Notes: generated by a model from the letters alone, not told the origin. Positions 1-7,642 are shown, numbered from the stretch's first letter. The stretch is DNA of 16,096 nt from an uncultured Neomegalonema sp. (GCA_937927905.1 CALFWP010000066.1:1-16096); one strand, 5' to 3'. Program-made: numbers and translations.

Positions 1-995
1 CGATTGGCCGCGCCTTTGCGTTCAAGTCCGGCGGGCGCTTCGATGCGGATCAGGAGATCGTCGGTCAGGGCATGTCGAACATTGTCGGCAGTTTCTTTCA
101 GGCCTATCCCGGATCCGGTTCTTTTACGCGCAGCGGCGTGAATTTCGAGGCGGGTGCGGAAACGCCGGTCTCTGCGATTGCGGCATCGGTGTTTTTGTTT
201 CTGTTACTGTTATTGCTGGCCCCGCTGGCGGCAAGTATCCCGATTCCGGCGCTGGCGGGTATTATTCTGCTGGTGGCGTATAAGCTGATTTCGTTTGAGG
301 AAATCAGTACGATTATCAAATCCAGCCCTGCGGAAATGGCGATCATTCTGGCGACGTTTCTGGCCGGTCTTATCGTTAAACTGGAATTCGCGATTTATGT
401 CGGCGTGATCCTGTCGCTTTTGATTTTCCTGTCTAAATCGGCCCGTCCGACCCTTGCGATTTCGGCACCGGATAAGGACGGAATTTTCCGGAACGCACAG
501 ATCTACGATATCCCGCAATGCCCGCAAGCGGTGTTCACGCGCCTTGACGGGGCGCTTTATTTCGGCTCGGTCGAGGCGATTGAGCGCGCTTTTGCACGTA
601 TTGAACGCCAGAACCCCGACCAGAAGCACATGGTGCTGGTCCTGAAAGGCGTGGGCGATATCGACCTGCCCGGCGGTATGTGCATCGTCGAAGAGGCCCG
701 GCGGCGCAGACGGCGGGGCGGCGGGCTTTATATCGTCGCGCGGTACCCGCCGTTGCTCAAACAGCTTGAAAAGTTAGGCGTAACCGACGGTATCGGTGGC
801 CACCAGATGATCTTTTCCAACAAGGGTGATGCGGTCGCCGGTGTGCTGGAACGTCTGGACGGTCCGCCCTGCGCAGGCTGTACCAAACGCATCTTCATGG
901 AATGCGGTCTACGCCCGGGCGGTGACGGCGAACTTGTCCCGCGCGCGCCTTATAAGGCGAAATCCGCACAGGAAGAAGAGAGCGTACCGGCTTAG
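1..995 (+). CDS. SulP family inorganic anion transporter, C-terminal part with STAS domain (5' truncated)
   Basis: The reading frame is open from base 3 and the start lies outside the window; about 330 codons are visible. The text around GQGMSNIVGSFFQAYPGSGS followed by FTRSGVNFEAGAETP is the characteristic conserved loop of SulP carriers. It is followed by three hydrophobic stretches (AASVFLFLLLLLLAPLAA, IPALAGIILLVAYKLI, AEMAIILATFLAGLIV then AIYVGVILSLLIFLS). From about base 480 a soluble STAS domain begins (IYDIPQCPQAVFTRLDGALYF, and later a PPLLKQLEKLGVTDGIG helix). SulP proteins move sulfate, bicarbonate or dicarboxylates across the inner membrane; the substrate cannot be read here. The protein ends in a cysteine-bearing tail (CAGC, then MEC) after the STAS domain. 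A weak GC stem (1022-1035) lies just after the stop. The next gene remnant is convergent, so this gene ends its transcription unit here. Confidence 0.93.
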   Translation, partial: IGRAFAFKSGGRFDADQEIVGQGMSNIVGSFFQAYPGSGSFTRSGVNFEAGAETPVSAIAASVFLFLLLLLLAPLAASIPIPALAGIILLVAYKLISFEEISTIIKSSPAEMAIILATFLAGLIVKLEFAIYVGVILSLLIFLSKSARPTLAISAPDKDGIFRNAQIYDIPQCPQAVFTRLDGALYFGSVEAIERAFARIERQNPDQKHMVLVLKGVGDIDLPGGMCIVEEARRRRRRGGGLYIVARYPPLLKQLEKLGVTDGIGGHQMIFSNKGDAVAGVLERLDGPPCAGCTKRIFMECGLRPGGDGELVPRAPYKAKSAQEEESVPA

Positions 996-1052
996 GTCAT
1001 AAGGCTATATAACCCCGGGAGCCGCGCGAAAGCGGTTCTTGATCTCTACCTG

Positions 1053-1706
1053 TCACCCGCGTAGTCCAACCGCACACGGCATCGCGATCTTGTCCATCGA
1101 GATGCCGTGTGCGGTGACGACCGGTACTGTGTCGGCAGGGCGGGGCTTCGCAAGTCCCAATCCGATCATCGTTGAACTGCCCATCGCATCCTAAAGGTAA
1201 TAATTGCGCGGATGCCCCTGCCGCCGTGACATCATATGTGGGGCGACCCAAGGCCGGTAAGGACCAGCATATCTCTGCGCCCTTAATCAGTGGCGCTACA
1301 TCCTCCGGTTTATCCGCGCGCCAGGTCCGCAGGCCTATCAGATTGAGGGTAGCTTCAATGGCTTGACCCATCAGGTTTTGCCATGGGTTGAACTCCGCCT
1401 AATCCCCACGCATGGTACAGCCATCAGTAGAGAAAGCTTCGCATTGGCGTTGAGCGATAGCGTATTCATGCAGTTACAGGCAGACACTGCTGGATTTAAT
1501 CAAAAGCGCCCTGCGCTCTTCGCCAAGTCACGTGTCGGCAAGGTACCTTATGCCTTCTTCCTCGGTGGTCAGGACGATAGAATTAACTCCGTATCAGCTT
1601 CAAACCGCTTTATCGCAGTGGTGTGACCCGCGTCGGGTACATAAGCGAGGTGCCTTATGCCCGCCTGTTTCAGGGTGCGATAAACATCGTTTTTCCAATC
1701 GGTCAT
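1053..1706 (-). pseudogene. Decayed thiamine-diphosphate 2-oxoacid decarboxylase (sulfopyruvate/phosphonopyruvate decarboxylase type, alpha plus beta remnants)
   Basis: Read on the minus strand from ATG at 1706: MTDWKNDVYRTLKQAGIRHL, then YVPDAGHTTAIKRFEADTEL, then a disrupted LTTEEEGI segment. In-frame stops fall where the family has its ALL-QSSGVGN region; the frame then resumes with AEFNPWQ, MGQAIEATLNLIGLRTWRAD and KPEDVAPLIKGAE. This order is that of the alpha (N-terminal) subunit of ComDE/Ppd-like TPP enzymes. Without a gap it continues into beta-subunit text (PTYDVTAAG). After a frameshift comes AMGSSTMIGLGLAKP and VPVVT, joined directly to AHGISMDKIA, so the GDG-type TPP-binding part and the end of the alpha subunit are deleted. 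At least three stops, one frameshift and two deletions are visible. Product and family are inferred from remembered family motifs. It lies 77 bases downstream of the reductase gene on the same strand and was probably once the last step of that operon. Confidence 0.8.
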
Positions 1707-1783
1707 GCGTTGACTTTGCGGATTTGAGGGATCCTTTCAAGCTTCATTCATCTTATGAAGTGAACTGTTCATACCACGTAACA

Positions 1784-2671
1784 CTATTCATTATCCTCAA
1801 CCGTACCGAACCGTTTCCCGGGGTTCAGGGCTTCGAGATAACGCATATAGGCGCTGTGATCATTTTCGGAGAGGTTCAGCCTGTTTGTCAGCTTTTCATA
1901 GGCTGCCTGCGATTGCCGCGTCAGCGGCAGGTCCAGACCGGCGGCTTCCGCGACCTCCAATGCGTTGTTCAAATCCTTGAGCTGCATCCGCAGCGGGCCG
2001 CCGGGCTTCCAGTTGCGGTTCAGCATCCGCTCGCCGTGCAGGTCCAGGATTTTCGAGGTTGCGAATCCGCCCATCAGAGCTGTTCGTACAGCCGCCGGAT
2101 CGCACCCGCCCTCCTGCGCCAGCATCAGGCCCTCGGCCACCGCGCCGATGGTAATCGCGACAATCTGCTGATTGGCGAGTTTCGCGACCTGTCCCGCGCC
2201 GTTCGGCCCGACATGAGTGGGATTGCCCAGCGCCTCAAGATAGGGTTTTGCGGCGGCGAAATCCGCCGCTTCTCCGCCGGTCATAATGGCCAGCGTTGCC
2301 TCAACCGCCCCTTTCTGGCCACCCGAAACCGGCGAGTCCAGAAAGCGCCCGATCTTTGCCCCGCAATCCCTGGCAACCGAAGGCTGGATCGAAGAGGTAT
2401 CAATCCACAGCGCATCCGGATTGGCGGCATGGGCGGCATGGGCACCAAACAGAATATCGAGAACCGCAGCGGAATTTTCCACCATGGTAAACACCGCATC
2501 AGCACCACTGACCGCTTCGGCGGCACTGCCCGCAATGGTGCAGCAATCCGCAAGCGGCTCAGCCCGATCCGGTGAGCGGTTCCACACCGTCACATCAAAA
2601 CCGGCCTTTGCCAGATTGCGTGCCATGGGCGCGCCCATGATGCCGGTGCCGAGCAGGGTAACTTTTGCCAT
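1784..2671 (-). CDS. NAD(P)-dependent beta-hydroxyacid dehydrogenase (3-hydroxyisobutyrate dehydrogenase / tartronate semialdehyde reductase type)
   Basis: 295 aa, the usual length of the family. The Rossmann fingerprint LLGTGIMGAPMARNLAKAG is at residues 6-24. The substrate loop DSPVSGGQKGA is at about 112-122, and the catalytic-lysine motif GAGQVAKLANQ places the lysine at K164 and the conserved asparagine at N167. The C-terminal helical half contains KDLNNALE. Such enzymes interconvert a 2- or 3-hydroxyacid and its semialdehyde with NAD(P)H in the cytosol; the exact substrate cannot be assigned from motifs. An ATG 51 bases upstream is in frame, but the start at 2671 is preferred: it has GGAGAG about five bases before it and begins directly with the MAKVTLLG strand. 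The gene is 43 bases downstream of the hydroxyacid dehydrogenase, so the two are probably co-transcribed. Confidence 0.9.
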   Translation of the reverse strand: MAKVTLLGTGIMGAPMARNLAKAGFDVTVWNRSPDRAEPLADCCTIAGSAAEAVSGADAVFTMVENSAAVLDILFGAHAAHAANPDALWIDTSSIQPSVARDCGAKIGRFLDSPVSGGQKGAVEATLAIMTGGEAADFAAAKPYLEALGNPTHVGPNGAGQVAKLANQQIVAITIGAVAEGLMLAQEGGCDPAAVRTALMGGFATSKILDLHGERMLNRNWKPGGPLRMQLKDLNNALEVAEAAGLDLPLTRQSQAAYEKLTNRLNLSENDHSAYMRYLEALNPGKRFGTVEDNE

Positions 2672-2714
2672 GGGGTCTCTCCGTTCGTCTTTTTGCGGGG
2701 GCCGGTGTCCTGTC

Positions 2715-3647
2715 TCAGGCAACCGGTGTGATCAGCGGCTGTCCGGCAAAATGCGCTTTGATATTCCGCACCACCAGATCACCCATGGCCCAGCGGGTCT
2801 TGTGCGTGGCCGAGCCTTGGTGAGGTTGCAGGACAACATTATCCATGGCGCGCAAGGCTTCCGGAACGCGGGGTTCATCCTCGAAAACATCGAGCGCGGC
2901 TCCACCTAAAGAGCCATCGGACAGGCAGGTAATCAGCGCTTTTTCATCGACAACCGAACCGCGCCCGATATTCAGAAGTGCCCCTTGCGGCCCGAGCGCC
3001 TTCAGCACATCCGCATTCACCGCTTTGGTCGTTTCCGGCGTACCGGGCACCACGACAATCAGCCAATCGGATGCCGCAGCCATGTCTTTGAGGCTTGCGT
3101 AATACGGATAAGGCTCGTGCTTTTGTTCGGTCCGGCCATGATAGACCACATTCATCTTCATGACCTGTAGCCGCCGCGCGATTTCTTTTCCGATACGGCC
3201 AAGCCCCATGATCCCGGCTGTTTTGCCGGTCAGCTCTCCGGTCAGCGGATATCCGCCGCTTTCCCAGGCACCTTCTCTGACGTGGCGATCCCCGTGGGGA
3301 ATGCGCCGCTCCAGTGCTAACATCAGCCCGAGGGTCATTTCGGCCACGGCATCGTTAAGCACATCGGGTGTATTGGTTACGCGGATATCGCGCTCTTTAC
3401 AGCACACCACATCCACAGGGTCATACCCGACGCCGAAATGCGCGACCAGTTTCAGGTTCGGCAGTGCCTCGATAAGCGCACGATCCGCTCCGCCGCTACT
3501 GGCTATAGCACCGATATTCGAGGCGACCCCGGCGAGCATAGCATCGCGATCCGATGCTTCATATAGCCTGTGAACCGTGAAAGCTTCGGCAAGAGCTGCA
3601 TCGGCGGATGCGAGCATCTTATTGGGAATGAGAATATCGGTAGCCAT
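2715..3647 (-). CDS. D-isomer-specific 2-hydroxyacid dehydrogenase (glyoxylate/hydroxypyruvate reductase-like)
   Basis: 310 aa. The protein has an N-terminal catalytic domain half (HFGVGYDPVDV), the NAD(P)-binding GLGRIG at 148-153, and all three catalytic positions: R229 in NIGRGSVVDE, E258 in DVFEDEP and H276 in LQPHQGSAT. The family reduces 2-keto acids such as glyoxylate, hydroxypyruvate or phenylpyruvate to D-2-hydroxy acids, or the reverse. An ATG at 3659 is also in frame, but the ATG at 3647 has GGAG six bases before it and gives the usual N-terminus MATDILIPN. It is the first gene of a minus-strand pair with the beta-hydroxyacid dehydrogenase, and about 170 bases of divergent promoter space separate it from the BKACE gene. 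A role in the same organic-acid pathway is inferred from context. Confidence 0.91.
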   Translation of the reverse strand: MATDILIPNKMLASADAALAEAFTVHRLYEASDRDAMLAGVASNIGAIASSGGADRALIEALPNLKLVAHFGVGYDPVDVVCCKERDIRVTNTPDVLNDAVAEMTLGLMLALERRIPHGDRHVREGAWESGGYPLTGELTGKTAGIMGLGRIGKEIARRLQVMKMNVVYHGRTEQKHEPYPYYASLKDMAAASDWLIVVVPGTPETTKAVNADVLKALGPQGALLNIGRGSVVDEKALITCLSDGSLGGAALDVFEDEPRVPEALRAMDNVVLQPHQGSATHKTRWAMGDLVVRNIKAHFAGQPLITPVA

Positions 3648-3819
3648 GGGGAACTCCATTAATCAGGTGCGCGCTTCCGTTGTTCCATGCTTGGCTTTAC
3701 CCCGCAAGCCTGTCCCGCAAGCGGCATCAGAGGTCGCGAATGGCCTTGCGGAAAGCGGCTGTCCTTGCCATCACCGGAAAAACTGAAATGCCTGATATTC
3801 ACAGAATGAGAGGGACACT
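3648..3819. promoter_or_regulatory. Divergent intergenic region with CCGCAAG/CTTGCGG repeats
   Basis: This spacer separates the minus-strand dehydrogenase pair from the plus-strand BKACE-SDR pair, so promoters for both must lie here. CCGCAAG occurs twice (around 3702 and 3715) and its reverse complement CTTGCGG once (around 3748), which could form a regulator-binding array or hairpin. No convincing -35/-10 pair was found. GAGAGG ahead of the ATG at 3820 is the BKACE ribosome-binding site. Confidence 0.4.
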
Positions 3820-4722
3820 ATGAATTGGGATGTGTTTATTACCTGCGCCGTAACAGGTTCCGGCGACACGGTCGGTAAATCCGACCTCGTGCCGGTAACC
3901 CCTCAGCAAATTGCCGATAGTGCGATTGAAGCGGCCAAGGCCGGTGCCGCCATAGTGCATTGCCATGTCCGTGACCCTCAAACCGGCGCGCCCTCTCGCG
4001 ATCCGAAATTGTTCCGTGAAGTCACGGATCGCATCCGTGCCGCCGATGTGGACGTGGTACTGAACCTGACTGCCGGTATGGGCGGGGATTTGACGCTTGG
4101 TTCGGTGGAACAGCCTTTGCCCCCTGACAGTGCCGGTACGGATATGGCAGGCGCGACAGAGCGGTTGGCTCATATTGCCGAATGCCTGCCGGAAATTTGT
4201 ACGCTCGATTGTGGCACGATGAATTTCGGCGAGGGTGATTACGTCATGACCAACACCCCCGCCATGCTACGGGCCATGGCACAAGGTATGAAAGACCTTG
4301 GAGTTAAACCGGAAATTGAGGCATTTGATACCGGTCATCTCTGGCTTGCCAAACAGCTTGTTAAAGAGGGGCTGATTGATGATCCGGTACTGGTCCAGCT
4401 TTGCATGGGCATTCCATGGGGCGCGCCGGATGATATGCAAACTCTCGGGGCGATGGTGAATGCCATTCCGGAGGGCTGGGTTTATTCCGGATTTTCCATC
4501 GGCCGCAACGAGCTGCCCTATGTTGCCGCGATGATGCTGCACGGCGGCAATGTCCGTGTCGGGCTGGAGGATAATCTGTTCCTGTCCAAAGGCGTCAAGG
4601 CCACCAACGCGCAGCTGGTCGGGCGGGCCGTCACGATCCTTGAGGGCATGGGCGCAAAAATCATGGGTCCGGATGCGGTGCGTCAAAAGCTGAATCTGAC
4701 AAAGCGGATGCCTGCCTCGTGA
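3820..4722 (+). CDS. Beta-keto acid cleavage enzyme (BKACE, DUF849), dehydrocarnitine-type
   Basis: 300 aa. The N-terminus ITCAVTGSGDTVGKSDLVPV and HCHVRDPQTG place it in the BKACE/DUF849 family. The metal ligands H47 and H49 are present, as is the conserved RVGLEDN near the C-terminus with E250. The family uses acetyl-CoA to cleave a beta-keto acid into acetoacetate and a new acyl-CoA. The overall text, such as NLTAGMGGDL and SGFSIGRNELPYVAAMMLHG, resembles the carnitine-catabolic branch (CdhC) that cleaves 3-dehydrocarnitine to betainyl-CoA plus acetoacetate. That substrate is inferred from remembered similarity. No CdhA-type carnitine dehydrogenase or CdhB-type thioesterase is nearby; instead an SDR gene overlaps the stop codon (GTGA). 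Ribosome-binding site GAGAGG lies six bases before the ATG. Confidence 0.88.
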   Translation: MNWDVFITCAVTGSGDTVGKSDLVPVTPQQIADSAIEAAKAGAAIVHCHVRDPQTGAPSRDPKLFREVTDRIRAADVDVVLNLTAGMGGDLTLGSVEQPLPPDSAGTDMAGATERLAHIAECLPEICTLDCGTMNFGEGDYVMTNTPAMLRAMAQGMKDLGVKPEIEAFDTGHLWLAKQLVKEGLIDDPVLVQLCMGIPWGAPDDMQTLGAMVNAIPEGWVYSGFSIGRNELPYVAAMMLHGGNVRVGLEDNLFLSKGVKATNAQLVGRAVTILEGMGAKIMGPDAVRQKLNLTKRMPAS

Positions 4723-5474
4723 GGGTTTTCATCACTGCCGGAGCCTCCGGGCTGGGGTGCGCTTTTGCTGAGGCGTTCGCGGCGCAAGGCGCTAAAGTCG
4801 CAATCGCTGATCGCGATGAAGAGGCGCTGGCTCAATTCCGGATAACCCATCCCGATGTGACGGCGCTGCACGCTGATGTAACCGATGAAGCGGACCTTGC
4901 CGGAACGATGGAACAGGCGCGGACAGCGCTTGGCGGATTTGATGTGATCTGCGCTAATGCCGGAACCGGTGGCCCTGCGGGGCCGCTTGAAACACTGGAT
5001 GCACAGGCGTGGCGCGATTGTGTGGATGTGAACCTCACCGGCGCTTTTCTGACCGCGAAACAGGCGATTCCGGCCTTGAAAGCACAAAAATCAGGCCTGA
5101 TCCTCTTTACCACATCCACGGCGGGGCAATGGGGTTATCCGAACCGTAGCCCGTATTCAGCAGCAAAATGGGCGCTGGTCGGCTTGACCAAAGGGCTGGC
5201 GATGGAATTGGGTGCGTTCGGTATCCGCGTCAATGCTATCGCCCCCGGCTCGGTCGAGGGCGAGCGGATGGAGCGTGTGTTGCAAATGGAGGCCGCTGCG
5301 CGGAATGTGGACCCTGAAACCGTTCGCGCTGAATATGTTCAAGGAGTTTCCATGAAAACCTGGGTTACGGCGGAGGATATTGCTGCAACCGCGACCTGGC
5401 TGGCCTCCGATGTTGCAAGGCGGATTTCCGGTCAGGTGATCGCCGTGGACGGCAATACTGAAACGCTGCGGTAA
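4719..5474 (+). CDS. Short-chain dehydrogenase/reductase (SDR), translationally coupled to BKACE
   Basis: 251 aa, a classical SDR. The cofactor loop TAGASGLG is at 6-13, NAG at 80-82, catalytic S133, and the YSAAK motif has Y146 and K150. NAIAPG follows the active site and the protein ends with the usual ISGQVIAVDG strand. The GTG start at 4719 overlaps the BKACE stop (GTGA), indicating translational coupling and a shared pathway. The obvious inference is that it oxidises a beta-hydroxy acid to the beta-keto acid that BKACE then cleaves, but SDR substrate cannot be read from sequence. A short GC hairpin follows the stop. Confidence 0.9.
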   Translation: MRVFITAGASGLGCAFAEAFAAQGAKVAIADRDEEALAQFRITHPDVTALHADVTDEADLAGTMEQARTALGGFDVICANAGTGGPAGPLETLDAQAWRDCVDVNLTGAFLTAKQAIPALKAQKSGLILFTTSTAGQWGYPNRSPYSAAKWALVGLTKGLAMELGAFGIRVNAIAPGSVEGERMERVLQMEAAARNVDPETVRAEYVQGVSMKTWVTAEDIAATATWLASDVARRISGQVIAVDGNTETLR

Positions 5475-5482
5475 AAGGGCAC

Positions 5483-5500
5483 CCGGCAAAACGCCGGTTT
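5483..5500. terminator. Candidate bidirectional terminator between convergent SDR and FkbM-like genes
   Basis: CCGGC (5483-5487), a five-base loop and GCCGG (5493-5497) form a perfect 5-bp stem followed by TTT on the plus strand. On the minus strand the stem is followed, after GTGCCC, by TTTT. It sits in the 25-base gap between two convergent genes. The stem is short, so this is tentative. Confidence 0.4.
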
Positions 5501-6270
5501 CAGCCCCCGAATTTAAGGGCGTAATCCGGGTGATCGCGTTTATTGGCCATGTCGAGAGGATGGGGAAAAGCCGCTTTTCCGTCCTTTTGCGGCGCATAAC
5601 GTGAGAATGACAGCTCGATCACCAGCGGCTGTCCTTGCGCATCCATCCCGCCGAAATTATTGCCGTGACAGTGACAGATATTCAGGTCCAACGCGCTCAC
5701 AAACGCCCTGATGCGATCCATATGCAGGTCGATATCGTGAAACTCGATCACCATCCCCGCAATCTTTGACTGCGCGGCGAGCAGATCATCCAGAATGCGG
5801 TATTCCGATCCCTCGATATCCACTTTGAAAAAAACGGAGTCTGTTTTTTCCGTAGCGTGTTCTGTGAAAACTGATGAGGCGGACCGCGATGTTTCGGAGT
5901 CAAATCCGATCATCAGCATATGATGACGCCGTTTGCCTCTGAAAAACCGGTCATATGAACGGACCAGATTTATGGCGCGTAACAAATGACGTATACGATA
6001 AAATGTTGCGAATTTTTTACGCACACGTCGTTTGAATTCACGCCTGCCGACTGAGGCATCGTACATTTCTACAGGTACGTCGTTGTACGCGCAAAAGCTC
6101 CGTTCAAAGCTCCAGTCTTCATTCATTCCGAATGACAGCAATAATTGAGCATCCGCGACACTGCGGGGGTCTACGAGATATCCGCCATCGAAATCTTTGC
6201 CGAAGCGTTCCAGATCGTATCCCGCAACCGGTTCAAAACAGCCAGGAAGGCGGGCTGAAATACTGGACAT
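5500..6270 (-). CDS. FkbM-like SAM-dependent methyltransferase
   Basis: 256 aa. A SAM-fold start is seen as LLLSFGMNEDWSFERSF (about 44-60), followed by EMYDAS. The motif FFKVDIEGSEYRILDDLL at 148-165 is the hallmark of the FkbM/Methyltransf_21 family, followed by the IEFHDID strand. FkbM enzymes O-methylate small molecules or sugars; here no polysaccharide or antibiotic genes are nearby, so the acceptor is unknown. The gene is monocistronic, convergent with the SDR and divergent from the lipocalin. The stretch around residues 75-120 is unusually basic. The ribosome-binding site is weak (AAGG about ten bases before the ATG). Confidence 0.75.
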   Translation of the reverse strand: MSSISARLPGCFEPVAGYDLERFGKDFDGGYLVDPRSVADAQLLLSFGMNEDWSFERSFCAYNDVPVEMYDASVGRREFKRRVRKKFATFYRIRHLLRAINLVRSYDRFFRGKRRHHMLMIGFDSETSRSASSVFTEHATEKTDSVFFKVDIEGSEYRILDDLLAAQSKIAGMVIEFHDIDLHMDRIRAFVSALDLNICHCHGNNFGGMDAQGQPLVIELSFSRYAPQKDGKAAFPHPLDMANKRDHPDYALKFGG

Positions 6271-6422
6271 GGTTTATAAGCCTTGTAACAAGCTATACGC
6301 TAACGTGACCCTCTACTCCGGATAGGACAGAGTGCCAAGGCTACAATAAGACCGGTGATGCATATGGCTATCAGATCGGTCAATGGCGCAGCCGGTGCTT
6401 GTTCCGGCACTGATATGCTCCA

Positions 6423-6439
6423 GTTACTGCGTCAGTAAC
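6423..6439. promoter_or_regulatory. Perfect 7-bp inverted repeat just upstream of the lipocalin start
   Basis: GTTACTG, CGT, CAGTAAC is a perfect dyad ending 18 bases before the chosen lipocalin ATG. It could be an operator for a dimeric repressor, or a hairpin in the 5' leader close to the ribosome-binding site. No regulator gene is adjacent. Confidence 0.4.
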
Positions 6440-6457
6440 ATAATTTCCGGAATGCTT

Positions 6458-7024
6458 ATGTCGTACTTTAAATCCCGTTCTGCCTTGGTGGTGGCCATGT
6501 TTTTGACCTCTGTACTTTCCGCCTGTACGGGGGGCGGGCAATATCGTGATTTGTCGGTGCCGATTATGACGGTCAAATCAGTGGACCTGAACAGATATCA
6601 GGGGCTGTGGTATGAAATCGCCCGCTTTCCGGTTTCGTTCGAAGAGGGGTGTGTGGGGGTGACGGCTGAATACGCGCTCAATCCCGATGGGACCGTTAGC
6701 GTTAAAAACACATGCCGCGAGGGATCATTGGATGCTACACCGCGTTCCGCAACAGCGCTGGCAACGGCAGTGGATGACAGCGGCGCTAAATTGAGCGTCG
6801 ATTTCGTACCTTATATTCCCTTTACCTCCGGCGATTATTGGATCCTCGATCTTGATGAAGCCTATGAAACCGTCGTTGTCGGAACACCGGACGGTTTTGC
6901 CGGATGGATACTGGCGCGGGAACCTCAGATCAGTAATCAGCGTCTGCAAAGGGGTATAGAGGCCCTGCAACGCAACGGTTATGACACTGCTCAGTTGATA
7001 TTCACGCAACAAATTCAGAACTGA
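6458..7024 (+). CDS. Blc-type lipocalin, outer-membrane lipoprotein
   Basis: 188 aa from the ATG at 6458. A signal peptide with lipobox LSAC (C23) marks it as a lipoprotein, and GGGQ after the cysteine suits outer-membrane sorting. The lipocalin signature GLWYEIARFP is at 49-58 (W51), followed by YALNPDGTVSVKN strands, DYWILDLD and WILAREP. This is the bacterial Blc arrangement, and the family binds fatty acids or lysophospholipids at the envelope under stress. Two further cysteines (EEGC and NTC) may form a disulfide. Two ATGs lie close together (6452 and 6458); a longer in-frame extension to 6383 is rejected because it would bury the signal peptide. It is transcribed away from the FkbM-like gene. 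Confidence 0.9.
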   Translation: MSYFKSRSALVVAMFLTSVLSACTGGGQYRDLSVPIMTVKSVDLNRYQGLWYEIARFPVSFEEGCVGVTAEYALNPDGTVSVKNTCREGSLDATPRSATALATAVDDSGAKLSVDFVPYIPFTSGDYWILDLDEAYETVVVGTPDGFAGWILAREPQISNQRLQRGIEALQRNGYDTAQLIFTQQIQN

Positions 7025-7086
7025 CCCGGGCTTAACACTCTGTCGTTTCGGATGATGTCCGACTGCTTTGTCCCCGGGTCTTGTTT
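7023..7086 (+). terminator. Candidate terminator / nested stem-loop after the lipocalin gene
   Basis: GACCCGGG (7023-7030) is complementary to CCCGGGTC (7073-7080), which is followed immediately by TTGTTTT. Inside the large loop TCGGA (7048-7052) and TCCGA (7058-7062) form a second perfect stem. The outer stem overlaps the lipocalin stop codon. The loop is longer than in standard terminators, so it may be a structured spacer instead. Confidence 0.4.
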
Positions 7087-7156
7087 TCGTCGTTGACAGG
7101 GCAAGTCACGCGCGCATCTTCGAAACGGAACAGACCCACCGATAAGGCATATTCAA

Positions 7157-7573
7157 ATGGCCCATGAACGAATCCGGACATTCAACACGAAAGACACCTA
7201 TCCTGAGCAAAATCTCGATAATGATTTATGTCAGGCAGTCGTCACCCGCGGGGGTAAAACGTTATATATGCGCGGCCAGTGCCCGCAAAACCTTGATGAT
7301 GCCAAAAATATCAACAGCCATGATCCCGTCGAACAGACTCATAAAGTGATGCAGAATATCCGCCAGTTGATCGAAGAGGCAGGCGGTTCGATGGAACATC
7401 TGGTAAAGGTTGTGGTCTACATCACCGATGTCCGCCACCGTGAGGCGGTTTACAGGACGATGGGTGAATATATCAAAGGCGTTTTTCCGGTCTCGACCGG
7501 CCTGGTTGTTCAGGCGCTCGCCCGTCCGGAATGGCTGGTGGAAATTGATGCAACCGCAGTGATTCCCGATTAA
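7157..7573 (+). CDS. RidA (YjgF/YER057c/UK114) family protein without the catalytic arginine
   Basis: 138 aa, the usual size of a Rid monomer. Features include the central LYMRGQCPQN region, the helix with QNIRQLIEEAGGSMEHLVKV, VVYITD, and a C-terminal LVEIDATAVI strand with the conserved glutamate E129. True RidA hydrolyses reactive enamines/imines using an arginine in the P-x-R-S/T motif. Here the corresponding text is FPVSTG, with serine at about position 113, so classical imine deaminase activity is unlikely and a divergent Rid subgroup is suggested. The start is the first ATG, with AAGG upstream. It stands between the lipocalin and the tRNA with no obvious operon partner. Confidence 0.88.
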   Translation: MAHERIRTFNTKDTYPEQNLDNDLCQAVVTRGGKTLYMRGQCPQNLDDAKNINSHDPVEQTHKVMQNIRQLIEEAGGSMEHLVKVVVYITDVRHREAVYRTMGEYIKGVFPVSTGLVVQALARPEWLVEIDATAVIPD

Positions 7574-7642
7574 ATGCCGGTGCAGGCTTGACAGATGCAG
7601 CCGCCTCCGTCACCTGTTCGATCAAAATAATAACAAGCCAAT

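Noticed and set aside
997..1371. A 124-codon minus-strand frame taken as a standalone hypothetical gene
   Set aside because: Its text is the middle of the decarboxylase pseudogene and it crosses a frameshift; it is better explained as a remnant.
1532..2575. A 347-codon plus-strand open frame
   Set aside because: It is the antisense shadow of the beta-hydroxyacid dehydrogenase and the pseudogene, with composition unlike a real protein.
6383..6457. A longer start for the lipocalin
   Set aside because: The extension would put 25 residues before the signal peptide and covers a perfect inverted repeat; the ATG at 6458 gives a standard lipoprotein.
7588..7593. TTGACA as a firm -35 box for the tRNA promoter
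   Set aside because: No recognisable -10 sequence lies at 16-18 bases spacing, so only a weak mention is justified.
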